Shown here: one piece after another, positions 26,022 to 35,491 of the stretch
Layout of the letters: every line of letters starts with the position of its first letter
Numbering within the stretch: position 1 is the first letter of the stretch
DNA from: an uncultured Alphaproteobacteria bacterium
Lineage (GTDB): Bacteria; Pseudomonadota; Alphaproteobacteria; Micropepsales; Micropepsaceae
Reading direction: 5' to 3'
Assembly: GCA_903837555.1 (NCBI GenBank)
Contig: CAILUV010000062.1
Location: forward strand, 1 to 51,568
Length of the DNA: 51,568 nt
Position numbers and translations under genes: made by a program
The notes under the pieces: model-generated
What the model was told of the DNA's origin: nothing
Database searches by the model: none
What the model saw: the letters and a program-made list of their open reading frames with translations, nothing else

Positions 26022-27103
26022 AGACGTTGAACACGCCGATACCACCGGGCGGCACCATCGGCATCATCGGTGGCGGCCAGTTGGGCCGCATGCTGGCCAT
26101 GGCCGCCGCGCGGCTGGGCATGAAGACCTGCATCTATAACGACGCGCCCGATGCGCCAGCCTTTCAGGTCACGGATCGGTCTTTCGCCGCGCCGTATGAC
26201 GATCTGGAAAAGCTCGCCGCCTTCGCCGATGCCTGCGATGCCGTGACGTTCGAGTTCGAAAATCTCCCCGCCCATGCCATTGCCCATCTTGCGGACCGCG
26301 TTCCGGTGCGCCCGGGCGCCCATGCGCTGGCCATCACCCAGGACCGGTTGAGCGAAAAGACCTTTGTCGAAAGACTGGGCCTGAAGACCGCGCCGTTCTT
26401 CGATGTGACATCCGCCGGTCAGGCGCGCGAAGCCTTCGCGAAGCTGGGTGGGCGCGGCATCATCAAGACTCGCCGCTTTGGCTATGACGGCAAGGGTCAG
26501 GCCAAGGTCGCGTCGGCTGACGAAGCCGTGAAAGCCTTTGAAAGCTTCAAGGGCGCGCCTGCGATTCTGGAAGGCTTTGTCGATTTCGAATATGAGGCGT
26601 CGGTGGTGGCGGCGCGCGGCGCCGATGGCGCGTTCGCCGCTTACGATCCACCCGCCAATGAACACGAAAATCACATCCTGCGCCGCTCCACCGTGCCCTC
26701 GCCATTGTCATCGGCCCAGGTGACGGGTGCCAAGGAGATCGCGCAGGCGATCGGCAAGGCGCTGGATTATGTCGGCGTGTTCGCGGTCGAACTGTTTGTC
26801 GGCAAGGACGGCGCGCTGTTGGTCAACGAGATCGCGCCGCGCGTGCACAATACCGGCCACTGGACCATCGAAGCCTGCGCCTGTTCGCAGTTCGAACAGC
26901 ATATCCGCGCCGTGGCAGGCTGGCCGTTGGGCGATCCGGCGCGCCATGCCGATGCGGTGATGGAAAACATCATCGGCGCGGAGGTCGATGCCTGGGAAGC
27001 GCTGGCTAAGACCGGTGCGCTGCATCTTTATGGCAAGGCGGAAAGCCGGCTGGGCCGCAAGATGGGCCACATCACCCGCTTAAAGCCGTTGACGAAGCCC
27101 TGA
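26018..27103 (+). CDS. purK: N5-carboxyaminoimidazole ribonucleotide synthase
   Basis: 361 residues, ATP-grasp enzyme that carboxylates AIR with bicarbonate and ATP. N-terminal [23 protein letters not shown], the ATP-grasp lid and binding region [17 protein letters not shown], and the C-terminal [29 protein letters not shown]. Start overlaps the purE stop (ATGA). The Thr leader of asd begins 22 bases after its stop, and the candidate leader promoter overlaps its last codons. Confidence 0.96.
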   Translation: MKTLNTPIPPGGTIGIIGGGQLGRMLAMAAARLGMKTCIYNDAPDAPAFQVTDRSFAAPYDDLEKLAAFADACDAVTFEFENLPAHAIAHLADRVPVRPGAHALAITQDRLSEKTFVERLGLKTAPFFDVTSAGQAREAFAKLGGRGIIKTRRFGYDGKGQAKVASADEAVKAFESFKGAPAILEGFVDFEYEASVVAARGADGAFAAYDPPANEHENHILRRSTVPSPLSSAQVTGAKEIAQAIGKALDYVGVFAVELFVGKDGALLVNEIAPRVHNTGHWTIEACACSQFEQHIRAVAGWPLGDPARHADAVMENIIGAEVDAWEALAKTGALHLYGKAESRLGRKMGHITRLKPLTKP

Positions 27104-27117
27104 TCGCCCCATAGGTT
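27089..27117 (+). promoter_or_regulatory. Candidate promoter of the threonine leader/asd transcript
   Basis: TTGACG (27089-27094) within the purK end and TAGGTT (27112-27117) 17 bases on. The -35 matches five of six, the -10 only three. Transcription would start near 27124-27126, on top of the leader ATG, giving a leaderless mRNA as known for trpL in Sinorhizobium. Confidence 0.4.
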
Positions 27118-27125
27118 CCGCCGCC

Positions 27126-27194
27126 ATGAGCCCGACCACCAAGCGCACCAAGACGACCACCAAGCCCAATGGGGCTGGGATCGCGCGCGCTTAA
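27126..27194 (+). CDS. Threonine-rich leader peptide (22 residues) of the asd attenuator
   Basis: ATG at 27126 to TAA at 27192-27194. The peptide begins MSPTTKRTKTTTKPNGAG: six Thr and three Lys among the first 13 residues, and it ends IARA. It resembles in style the E. coli thr leader, which also has a Thr run and an NGAG ending. Asd makes aspartate semialdehyde, the branch point to Thr, Met and Lys, so a Thr/Lys-codon leader makes regulatory sense. There is no good Shine-Dalgarno, which fits translation of a leaderless message. The stop codon lies just past attenuator region 2. Confidence 0.75.
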   Translation: MSPTTKRTKTTTKPNGAGIARA

Positions 27195-27250
27195 ACGCAC
27201 AGAACACGCGAAAAACCCAAGCCCCGCTCCAGACTGGACGGGGCTTTTTT
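27160..27250 (+). promoter_or_regulatory. Transcription attenuator upstream of asd (regions 1-4)
   Basis: Region 1 is CCAAGCCC (27160-27167), region 2 GGGGCTGGG (27171-27179), region 3 CCCAAGCCCC (27216-27225) and region 4 CGGGGCTT (27239-27246). Regions 1 and 3 share CCAAGCCC, so each can pair with region 2, with the same single bulged A. Regions 3 and 4 form the terminator. A ribosome stalled on Thr codons 10-12 (27153-27161) would cover region 1 and let 2:3 form, allowing read-through into asd. A ribosome reaching the stop would cover region 2 and let the terminator form. Confidence 0.75.
27219..27250 (+). terminator. Attenuator terminator before asd
   Basis: AAGCCCCG (27219-27226) pairs with CGGGGCTT (27239-27246), with an inner TCCA/TGGA stem and a three-base loop; six T follow (27245-27250). 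It lies between the leader peptide stop and the asd ribosome site. Confidence 0.88.
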
Positions 27251-27272
27251 GTTGCCGAAAAGGAATGATGAG

Positions 27273-28268
<996 letters not shown>

Positions 28269-28277
<9 letters not shown>

Positions 28278-28970
28278 CGGTTTGAGGAAGTTGGCGAAGG
28301 CGGGGAGGTTCGACAGGGCTTCGCTCGCCTTCGCCTTGAACTTTTCGAACTGCATCACATTCTCGATGCGGGCGGCGAGGAACTCGTCGGTCGCCTTCTC
28401 ATCTTCGCCGTCGTCGGTGAACCAGCGCACCGCGGTGGCGCCGTACACGCCCGCCAGGGTGGCCCGCTTGGTGTAGAAGTTGAAATCGGTGGAGGTGTCG
28501 CCCACGGCGCGCCACATCGCGTCGACCGTCTGGTACACCAGCCTGGCGCCCGTCGCGGCGTGCATCGGCAGCGACAGCATGGCAGCGGCGCGGCGCGCGG
28601 CTTCCTTGTGCGGCTTGAGCGCGGCGAAGCGGGCCTTGACGGCTGCAGCGATGCGCACGCGGATTTTCATCGCCTGGATGTCCATCGCGCCCAGCGTCTT
28701 TTCCATCTGCGCATCAGCCCAGGCGGAATAGAACTCGACCAGCGCCAGTGGCCCGCCTTCGAACAGGCGCGACACCTCGCTTTTTGAAATGCCCGCATCC
28801 TTGCCGGCCTTGTCCAGAACGGAATCGGTAAAGCCGTCAAAGGCGGCATGGGGCAGGGCGGACAGCAGCACCGCTTCGCGCAGCGCAGCGTCGTCTTTCA
28901 CGTCCGCCTGGGGCGCGTCTTCCTTGGGAGCGGCTTTTTTACGCGTGGTCTTCTTGGGCGTGTCGGTCAT
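28269..28970 (-). CDS. COQ9-family protein (ubiquinone biosynthesis)
   Basis: 233 residues. A Lys/Ala-rich N-terminal tail of about 30 residues (TPKKTTRKKAAPKEDAP) precedes a TetR-like helical fold: ALPHAAFDGFTDSVLDKAGKDAG, SRLFEGGPLALVEFYSAWAD, and the COQ9 region YQTVDAMWRAVGDTSTDFNFYTKRATLAGVYGATAVRWF. COQ9 binds lipids and helps the COQ7 hydroxylase in ubiquinone synthesis. Its position between def and asd and near rpsU is common in alphaproteobacteria. Overlaps def by 4 bases. Confidence 0.88.
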
Positions 28971-29506
28971 TGAAAGTGCCGGACCTCGGATTCAAAAATC
29001 AGCCGCGACAGGTCTGTCATCCGTGAGGTGTACAGCCGCCCCAGCAGATGGTCGCATTCGTGCTGGACGACGCGGGCGTGAAAGCCCCGCGCCACCCGCT
29101 CGATCGTCTCCCCGTCCAGGCCCACCCCGCGATAGCGGATATGGGCGGGCCGTTCGACCCAGCCGCGCAGGCCGGGCACCGACAGGCATCCTTCCCAGCC
29201 GCCCTCAATTTCGGGGCTCAGAACCTCGATTTGGGGGTTGATAAGCACGGTTTGGGGGGCAGTGTGGTCAAAACGCTCCGCCTCTGTCAGGCCGGGATCG
29301 GCCCGTCCCTCGGGGGCCTGGAACACCACCACGGCCAGGGGAACATGGACCTGTGGGGCGGCCAATCCGGCCCCGTTGGCGTCGATCATGGTTTCGACCA
29401 TGTCCTTGACCAGACGGCAAATTTCCGGGGATTTGGGGTCCGCAACCTGCTCGGCCGGGGTGGCCAGGACGGGGTGCCCCATCCGGGCGATTTTCAGGAT
29501 AGCCAT
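28967..29506 (-). CDS. def: Peptide deformylase
   Basis: 179 residues. The three motifs are present: GAGLAAPQV (motif 1), EGCLSVP with metal ligand Cys107 (motif 2) and QHECDHLLG with His149, Glu150 and His153 (motif 3). It removes the formyl group from the initiator methionine. The loop [20 protein letters not shown] is longer than in E. coli Def. It is divergent from rpsU and overlaps the COQ9 gene by 4 bases. Confidence 0.95.
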   Translation of the reverse strand: MAILKIARMGHPVLATPAEQVADPKSPEICRLVKDMVETMIDANGAGLAAPQVHVPLAVVVFQAPEGRADPGLTEAERFDHTAPQTVLINPQIEVLSPEIEGGWEGCLSVPGLRGWVERPAHIRYRGVGLDGETIERVARGFHARVVQHECDHLLGRLYTSRMTDLSRLIFESEVRHFQ

Positions 29507-29641
29507 GGCCCAATATGGCCCCCGTTGGGGGCTCGGAAAAGGCCGTTTTCCGGCTCTCGCGCGTTAATATCCGCGGGTGGACAGGGAAAAACCCTTCTGG
29601 TATCACCCGCGCCTCAAATTTTCCGACCCGGAGCCACGACT

Positions 29642-29854
29642 TTGCAGATCATCGTCCGCGACAACAATATCGACCAGGCGCTCAAGGCGCTGAAGAAGAA
29701 GATGCAGCGCGAAGGCATCTTCCGGGAGATGAAGCTGCGCGGCGCCTATGAGAAGCCCAGCGAAAAGCGCGCCCGCGAGCGCGCCGAAGCCGTGCGCCGC
29801 TACCGCAAGCTGCAGCGCAAGCGCATGCAGCGCGAAGGCCTGCTGCCGCGCTAA
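29642..29854 (+). CDS. rpsU: 30S ribosomal protein S21
   Basis: 70 residues from a TTG start at 29642, preceded by CGGAG eight bases upstream; no ATG in frame precedes the conserved [19 protein letters not shown] start. The rest is [23 protein letters not shown] and a basic C-terminal helix with [10 protein letters not shown]. The unusual TTG start may reduce its translation. A terminator follows directly. Confidence 0.93.
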   Translation: MQIIVRDNNIDQALKALKKKMQREGIFREMKLRGAYEKPSEKRARERAEAVRRYRKLQRKRMQREGLLPR

Positions 29855-29878
29855 TCCGGTCGGAATAGAATTCGAAAG

Positions 29879-29904
29879 AGCCGCTCCTAACGAGCGGCTT
29901 TTTT
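29879..29904. terminator. Terminator of rpsU
   Basis: GCCGCTC (29880-29886), loop CTAAC, GAGCGGC (29892-29898), then TTTTTT. It overlaps the 3' end of the convergent small membrane-protein gene, whose stop is at 29887. Confidence 0.85.
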
Positions 29905-30141
29905 GTTGCCGTCTTCGCTGCGGGGCAGGGCCGGTGTGGCGGCTTCCCCCGGCGCTGGCTTTGCGCCCTTGCGGGTCTTGGCGACGTAATAGGTCGCGGC
30001 CGCACCCACCGCGGCGGCGCCCAGCAGCAGCAACACGCCGGTCGGGCCGATCACCATGGTCTTTTCGACCAGATCATTGGCGGCGATCGCCACTTCATCC
30101 ACCTTCTGCTTGGCCTGAGCCTTTTTCTTGCGCCAGAACAT
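29887..30141 (-). CDS. Small predicted membrane protein, 84 residues
   Basis: The ATG at 30141 overlaps the dmeF stop codon (TGATG), so translation is probably coupled. The N-terminus MFWRKKKAQAKQKVDEVAIA is strongly basic and helical, one transmembrane segment follows (about residues 34-52, TGVLLLLGAAAVGAAATYYV), and the tail is rich in Lys, Pro and Ala. I do not recognise the family. Its coupling to a metal exporter suggests, but does not show, an accessory role. Confidence 0.6.
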   Translation of the reverse strand: MFWRKKKAQAKQKVDEVAIAANDLVEKTMVIGPTGVLLLLGAAAVGAAATYYVAKTRKGAKPAPGEAATPALPRSEDGNKKAAR

Positions 30142-31154
30142 CAGGTGCAGTCCGCGCAGACGGCGACTTCCACCGTGACGTGCGAGAGGTCGGGGTGACG
30201 GCGGCGCAGCACCGTCTTGATGTCTTCGGCATTGGTGGCGCCGGGCGAGATCAGCGACACGATCAGGCCATGATGGCCCGGGCCCAGACGCCACAGGTGC
30301 AGATCGGCGACCCGCGCCCCCAGCTCGCCCTCGAGTGTCTTGCGGATTTCCGCTGCTTCATCGGGATCGGCTTCGGCATCCAGTAGCACCATGGCGCTGT
30401 CGCGGATCAAGCCATAGGACCACACGCCAATGACAGCCGCGCCCACCAGCCCGCTGATCGGGTCCAGGATGCCCAGACCGAAATAATAGCCGGCTGCCAG
30501 CGCCACGATGGCCAGCACCGAGGTGACGGCATCGGCCAGCACATGCATGTAGGCCGCGCGCATATTGTTGTCGTGCCCATGCGCATGGTCGTGGCTGCCA
30601 TGGCTGTGACCGTGATGGGAATCCTTCAGGATCACGGCGGTGACCAGATTGACCGCCAGGCCGATCACGGCGATCAGCAGCGCATCGCCATAGCGCACCT
30701 CGCCGGGGGTGATCAGGCGCTGGACGGATTCGGCCGCCACCGCCAGCGCGGTCAGGCCAAGGACGATAGCGCTGGTGAAGGCCGCCAGGTCGCCGAACTT
30801 GCCCGAACCAAACGTGAAGCGTGTGTTGGCCGCATGGCGCCGCGCCAGCCAGTAGGCGCCCGCCGCTAGCCCCAGCGCGCCGACATGGGTGGCCATGTGC
30901 ACGCCATCGGCCAGAAGCGCCATCGAGCCATAGGCAATGCCGCTGGCGATCTCCACCACCATGAAGACGGCGGTGAGAATGGTGGCCAGCCGGGCACGCG
31001 CTTCGGCGCTGGCATGGCCCTGGCCCAAAAAGACATGATCGCGCGTCCAGATGCCGTGCCCATGCGGATCGGCGTGCGAATCGCCGGGCACATGCCCGGC
31101 GTCATGCCCATGCTTGTGGTCATGGGGATGGTTATGATCGTGGACATGCGCCAT
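30141..31154 (-). CDS. dmeF: Cation diffusion facilitator, DmeF-like (Co/Ni efflux)
   Basis: 337 residues. A His-rich N-terminus (about residues 3-33, with repeated HDH and HGH) is followed by the CDF fold: helices with MALLADGVHMATHVGALG (metal-site D and H), a second His-rich loop (HGHSHGSHDHAHGHD), MHVLADAVTSVLAI (second metal site) and a C-terminal cytoplasmic domain ending VAVCADC. The double His loops and the terminal CADC match the DmeF group for cobalt and nickel. No regulator DmeR is next to it. The proton-coupled transporter sits in the inner membrane. Confidence 0.9.
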   Translation of the reverse strand: MAHVHDHNHPHDHKHGHDAGHVPGDSHADPHGHGIWTRDHVFLGQGHASAEARARLATILTAVFMVVEIASGIAYGSMALLADGVHMATHVGALGLAAGAYWLARRHAANTRFTFGSGKFGDLAAFTSAIVLGLTALAVAAESVQRLITPGEVRYGDALLIAVIGLAVNLVTAVILKDSHHGHSHGSHDHAHGHDNNMRAAYMHVLADAVTSVLAIVALAAGYYFGLGILDPISGLVGAAVIGVWSYGLIRDSAMVLLDAEADPDEAAEIRKTLEGELGARVADLHLWRLGPGHHGLIVSLISPGATNAEDIKTVLRRRHPDLSHVTVEVAVCADCT

Positions 31155-31216
31155 GGCGGCAGTTTAGCCCGAATAAGCCCCGGCGGCTATGCGCCTTGAG
31201 CGTGTCAGGTCGCGCG

Positions 31217-31474
31217 TCAGGTGGGTGGCGGCGAGTTCATGTAACTCTGCACCAGGGAGCCGGCGATAAGCCGCCAGCCATCCACCAGCACGAAAAAGAT
31301 CAGCTTGAAGGGCAGCGAGATGATCACCGGTGGCAGCATCATCATGCCCATGCTCATCAGGATCGATGCCACCGCCATGTCGATGATCAGGAATGGCACG
31401 AAGATCAGGAACCCGATTTCGAAGGCGCGCTTGAGCTCCGACAGCATGAAGGCGGGGGCCAGGGTGGTGATCAT
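31217..31474 (-). pseudogene. fliP: fliP 3' remnant (flagellar export gate protein)
   Basis: 85 codons. The product has only the last third of Fli[61 protein letters not shown] and a short tail. These are highly conserved FliP segments, including the last transmembrane helices. The signal peptide and first half are gone. Homology begins a few codons after the ATG at 31474, exactly where the flhB remnant begins on the other strand. No ribosome site precedes it. FliQ, FliR and FlhA genes are not in the window. Confidence 0.85.
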
Positions 31475-31751
31475 GAACCCGACCCACTATGCGGTCGCGC
31501 TGAAATATGAATCCGGCAAGATGGCCGCACCGATCTGCGTGGCCAAGGGTCTTGATGCGCTGGCGCTGCGCATCCGCGCCGTGGCCGAAGACAATGGCGT
31601 GGCGGTGGTGGAAAATCCGCCGCTCGCCCGCGCGCTGCATGCCGTGGTCGAGATCGACGAACCGGTGCCGCCCGAACACTTCAAGGCGGTGGCGCAGGTG
31701 ATTGGCTATGTCATGCGCTTGCAAGGCAAGCTTCCCGCCCGCTCGGCCTAA
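31473..31751 (+). pseudogene. flhB: flhB 3' remnant: isolated FlhB C-terminal domain (92 codons)
   Basis: From the ATG at 31473 the product reads [20 protein letters not shown] and continues through ICVAKGLDALALRIRAVAED and VENPPLARALHAVVEIDEPV to the normal FlhB end region. The four export-gate helices and the cytoplasmic linker are missing. The NPTH motif is where FlhB cleaves itself, so this frame is almost exactly the cleaved FlhB-CC piece. AGGGTGGTGATC just upstream looks like a usable ribosome site, so a product may be made. In Caulobacter flhB sits next to cckA, as here, so this is the original site with its 5' part lost. Confidence 0.85.
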
Positions 31752-31760
31752 GGCGCGGTT

Positions 31761-31850
31761 CTTTTGCGTCCTGAGTGCGTCGCGCGTCACTCATGGGCTT
31801 AAGCCCGTCCATAGCGACAGCGTATGGACGCTCCTTGCTCCTGCTCAGGC
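31761..31850. repeat. Multi-hairpin intergenic element, partly repeated at 49182-49206
   Basis: The first 25 bases (31761-31785) match 49182-49206 at 22 positions. The rest holds an inverted TGAGTG/CACTCA pair, GGGCTTAAGCCC (a 4-bp stem with a TTAA loop), a 7-bp hairpin GTCCATA/TATGGAC with a nine-base loop, and CTCAGG that can close an outer stem with CCTGAG. It lies just after the flhB remnant stop. The remaining 190 bases to cckA hold two TTAAC motifs but nothing I can name. Confidence 0.45.
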
Positions 31851-32043
31851 CACGAAATCCCTCGCGCCTTGCAGGGGAGCCTCTACGTGTCTGGGGATGG
31901 ACTCTTAACCGGGTGATTCTCCCGCGTTAACTTTCTGTCCTCAAAATGCTGAACAGCGTTCGGCAACCCCAAAAATATATTAACTATTTCAACCCCTTGG
32001 GGACTGGAAAGGATTGGTTAACCAAATCTTGTATTCTGCAATT

Positions 32044-34206
32044 ATGAACGCCGCAAAATCGCTTTCCGCGAGCCCCTTGGGGGTGCCTGCCGGTCCCTGG
32101 CGCTGGGCTGCTTTGGGCTTTGTACTGCTTGCTCTGGCCGCCGCCGGGCTGACCATCGCCATGCCCCAGGTGGCGGGTCTGGCTGGCTTTGCCCTGCTGG
32201 GCGGCGTCGCCGTCTTGGCCCTGCTTTTCCTTTTTGCCGTCTGGCCGCGCGGCAGTCGCGCCACGCAGGACGCGCTGCGCATCGCCGAAGCCGCCGGCAA
32301 GGCTAACATCGCCTGGGCCATCACCGGCGAAGGCGGCGCGGTGCTGGACTGCAATCCTGTCTATCGCCGCATGGCGGGCGTGGGCGAAAACGAAACGCCG
32401 CCGCCGCCCGAACTGGCGCTGGCGGGCGGACCTTCGGCCGCCGTTCTGTATCGCCTGTCGCGCGACGCCGCCGAAGGGCGCGCGCGTGAAGAGTCTTTTG
32501 TCGTGGTGCCCGGTCTTGAGATCGTCGCTGCGGTGCGCCCCTTGCCTGACAAGCAGGCTGCCTGGTGGTTCACGCCGCGTCTGGCCGCCAGCACCTCGCC
32601 CCAGCCGGTCCTGACGCGGGCGGTGGCTGTCGCGCCCGCGCCGACCATGTCCGCGCCGGAGCCCGTTGCCGCGCCTGCGCCGACGGTGATGGCTGACATC
32701 AAGCCGATGCAGAATGCCGGCGACCTGTTCCGCGATGCGCCGATGTGCGTGGCCTTTGCCGATGCGCAGGGCGTCATCACCGAAGCCAATGCGGCGCTGG
32801 CCAAATTCTTCGGCGTATCGGGCGACCTGACCGCGCGCAATTTCAGCGATCTGGCGCAAGCCGGTGATCGCGCGCAAGTCAGCGCCCTGATCGCCAGCGC
32901 TGCGCGCGGCGAAACGGGCCTGGCGGCGGTCGAACTGCGTATGAGCAAGAACGGCGCCGCCGACGAGCGCATGGCCGAGCTCTTTGCCTCGCCCATGCCG
33001 GGCGGCAATGCCATTCTCTATCTGGTGGACGTGTCCGAACAGAAGGCGCTGGAAACCAAGTTCGCCCAGTCGCAGAAGATGCAGGCGGTCGGCCAGCTCG
33101 CCGGCGGCGTGGCGCATGACTTCAACAACCTGCTCACCGTCATCATCGGCAATTGCGAATTCCTGCTGATGCGCCATCAGGCCGGCGATCCGTCCTTCAA
33201 GGAAATCAACGAGGTTCATCAGAACGCGCTGCGCGCCGCAGCCCTCGTCAGCCAGCTTCTGGCCTTTAGCCGCAAGCAGACCATGCAGCCCAAGGCGCTG
33301 GTGCTGGGGGATGTGATCGGCGAACTGGCGCAGATGCTGCGTCGCCTGGTGGGCGAAGGCATTGCGCTGAATGTCGAGCGCGACAGCGACCTGTGGACCG
33401 TGCATGCGGACGAGGCGCAGTTGTCCAACGCCATCATCAACCTGGTGGTCAATGCCCGCGACGCGATGCCGTCGGGCGGCACGGTGGTGATCAAGACCGT
33501 CAATCAGACCGTGAACAAGTTGTCGGCGCTGGGAACCGCCATCATGCCGCCAGGCGATTATGTCCGCATCGAAGTGTCGGACACCGGCACCGGCATGTCG
33601 CAGGAAATCCAGAGCAAGATTTTCGATCCCTTCTTCACCACCAAGCCGGTGGGCCAGGGCACGGGCCTGGGCCTTGCCACCGTCTACGGCATCGTCAAGC
33701 AGACCGGCGGTTTCATCACCGTGGATTCGGAAGTGGGCAAGGGCACCAGCTTCAACATCTATCTGCCCCGCCTACGCGCCGACACCAATGCGGCGCCGGT
33801 CGAAGTTGTCGCCGCGCCGACGCGCGACGTCACCGGCCAGGACACGATTCTGCTGGTGGAAGACGAAGAAGCGGTGCGCAGCTTTGCGGCGCGCGCGCTG
33901 CGCATGCGCGGCTATAACGTGCTAGAAGCGGGCGGCGGCGAGGAAGCGCTGGAGATCGTCAAGAGCGAGGCGCACACCATCCATCTGATCATCACCGACG
34001 TGGTGATGCCCAGCATGGACGGTCCCACCATGGTCAGGCACGTCAAGCAGCTCAAGCCCGACCTGCGGGTGATCTTCATGTCTGGTTATGCCGAGGAAGC
34101 CTTCCGCCGCAACGACCAGTCGTCGGAAGACATTCACTTCCTGCCCAAGCCGTTCGGTTTGAAACAGCTTGCGGCCAAGGTCAAAGAAGTCCTGTCGGCG
34201 GCATAA
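32044..34206 (+). CDS. cckA: Hybrid histidine kinase CckA
   Basis: 720 residues from the ATG at 32044. Two transmembrane helices (about residues 18-38 and 42-62) are followed by PAS-like regions linked by a Pro/Ala-rich stretch. The kinase core is the CckA type: [20 protein letters not shown] with the acceptor His358, then [19 protein letters not shown], the ATPase motifs [17 protein letters not shown] and [11 protein letters not shown], and a receiver domain with Asp652 in [12 protein letters not shown]. CckA phosphorylates CtrA and CpdR through ChpT to control the cell cycle. There is no Shine-Dalgarno, so the message may be leaderless. The TTG at 32014 is a weak alternative start. Confidence 0.93.
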   Translation: MNAAKSLSASPLGVPAGPWRWAALGFVLLALAAAGLTIAMPQVAGLAGFALLGGVAVLALLFLFAVWPRGSRATQDALRIAEAAGKANIAWAITGEGGAVLDCNPVYRRMAGVGENETPPPPELALAGGPSAAVLYRLSRDAAEGRAREESFVVVPGLEIVAAVRPLPDKQAAWWFTPRLAASTSPQPVLTRAVAVAPAPTMSAPEPVAAPAPTVMADIKPMQNAGDLFRDAPMCVAFADAQGVITEANAALAKFFGVSGDLTARNFSDLAQAGDRAQVSALIASAARGETGLAAVELRMSKNGAADERMAELFASPMPGGNAILYLVDVSEQKALETKFAQSQKMQAVGQLAGGVAHDFNNLLTVIIGNCEFLLMRHQAGDPSFKEINEVHQNALRAAALVSQLLAFSRKQTMQPKALVLGDVIGELAQMLRRLVGEGIALNVERDSDLWTVHADEAQLSNAIINLVVNARDAMPSGGTVVIKTVNQTVNKLSALGTAIMPPGDYVRIEVSDTGTGMSQEIQSKIFDPFFTTKPVGQGTGLGLATVYGIVKQTGGFITVDSEVGKGTSFNIYLPRLRADTNAAPVEVVAAPTRDVTGQDTILLVEDEEAVRSFAARALRMRGYNVLEAGGGEEALEIVKSEAHTIHLIITDVVMPSMDGPTMVRHVKQLKPDLRVIFMSGYAEEAFRRNDQSSEDIHFLPKPFGLKQLAAKVKEVLSAA

Positions 34207-34209
34207 GCG

Positions 34210-35313
34210 CTACCTCGCGCTGAAGCGATATTCCGTGATCTGGCGATACTGCTGGCCCGGCGACAACAGTGTCGAGGGGAAGCTGGGAATGTTGGGCGAG
34301 TTGGGGTGCGCCTGGGTTTCCAGCGCCACGCCGCCATGGACGGCATAGCCCTTGGCCAGTGCCACCGGCGGCGGCGAATAGTTTGCGGTATAGACTTGCA
34401 TGCCCGGCTGGGTGGTCCAGGTTTCCATCACGCGTCCCGACTTGGGGTCTTCCAGCCGCGCCGCCAGACGCAAGGCGCCGGGCTTGCCGTTGATGACATA
34501 ATTCTGGTCATAGCCGCGCGCGCGGGCAATCGCCGGATCGGCATCCTTGATGCGCGCGCCGATGGCTGTGGGGGTGCGGAAGTCGAAGGCCGTGCCCGCC
34601 ACCGGGCGTATCTCGCCGGTCGGGGTGTTGCTTTCATCCACCGCGGTGATGGCGTCGGCGTTCACCCTCAGCACCTGATCCAGCACGCTGCCCGACAGAT
34701 CGCCCGCCAGATTGAAATAGGCATGGTTGGTCAGGCTGACCACCGTGTCCCTGTCGGTGACGGCGTAATAGGTGATGCGTAGCGCATTGTCCTTGGTCAG
34801 TGTGTACGTGACGCGCACGCGTAGGTTGCCGGGAAAGCCCATGGTGCCGGTGCGATCCAGCAGGCTGAGCGTCAGTTCGGGTTCGTCGCCGCTGGTAACA
34901 GACGCATCCCAGACGCGCTCGTCAAAGGGCTTGTTTTCGGATGTGTTGTAGGCCTCGCGGGTGACGCGGTATTCCACGCCGCCCAGCCGGAAACTGTTGT
35001 TCTTGATGCGGTTGGCATAGCGACCGATCAGGGCGCCATAGCGGCCGCTGTAACCGGGGCTGAGATAGTCCTCCAGCCGGTCGAAGCCCAGGGTCACATT
35101 CTCCATCTTGCCGGTGCGGTCGGGCACCCGGATCGACGTGATGATGCCGCCATAGTTGCTGATCTTGACTTCCATGCCCCGGGCGTTGGTCAGCACATAC
35201 AGGTCGACGCCTTTCTTGCCGACGCCGCCCCAGGCCTGCTTGGTGATCGCGCCCTGTGCTGGCAACGAAAACATGCCTGCCAAAAGGGCAGCAAAAATGA
35301 CGCGCGCGTTCAT
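34210..35313 (-). CDS. galM: Aldose 1-epimerase (mutarotase), exported paralogue 1
   Basis: 367 residues from the ATG at 35313, preceded by GGAGAG. A Sec signal peptide is likely (MNARVIFAALLAGMFSLPAQ, cleavage after QGA near residue 22). The galactose mutarotase fold shows NYGGIITSIRVPDR, LIGRYANRI, catalytic His in SLTNHAYFNLAGD, and the catalytic Glu in GVALETQAHPNSPN. It interconverts alpha and beta anomers of aldoses, here presumably in the periplasm. A paralogue lies at 37054-38166. No obvious sugar transporter is adjacent. Confidence 0.93.
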   Translation of the reverse strand: MNARVIFAALLAGMFSLPAQGAITKQAWGGVGKKGVDLYVLTNARGMEVKISNYGGIITSIRVPDRTGKMENVTLGFDRLEDYLSPGYSGRYGALIGRYANRIKNNSFRLGGVEYRVTREAYNTSENKPFDERVWDASVTSGDEPELTLSLLDRTGTMGFPGNLRVRVTYTLTKDNALRITYYAVTDRDTVVSLTNHAYFNLAGDLSGSVLDQVLRVNADAITAVDESNTPTGEIRPVAGTAFDFRTPTAIGARIKDADPAIARARGYDQNYVINGKPGALRLAARLEDPKSGRVMETWTTQPGMQVYTANYSPPPVALAKGYAVHGGVALETQAHPNSPNIPSFPSTLLSPGQQYRQITEYRFSAR

Positions 35314-35491
35314 GGGTCTCTCCAAAGGACGGCGCAGCCTAGCAAGCCGCGAAGGCGGTGCGCCATCCTGACGCGCCATCTGGTGCATTGTGCAGGCGCG
35401 GAGTGCGCCCTCCGAGGTTTGACCGGCCCGGCCATGCCTGATTAGCTGTGAAAACCGGCCGCAAAGATGCCGGCCCAGGGAGAGATTTTTC

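Noticed and set aside
27126..27194. Thr-rich ORF as an independent basic peptide gene
   Set aside because: The clustered Thr codons, the exclusive pairing regions and the terminator just before asd fit a leader peptide better than a free-standing protein.
31164..31790. Minus-strand frame of 208 codons covering the flagellar relics
   Set aside because: The fliP and flhB similarities lie in other frames, and this frame has no family likeness.
31905..32023. Several TTAAC motifs upstream of cckA as CtrA sites
   Set aside because: None has a second half at the right distance; the best one has only two of four bases in the second half.
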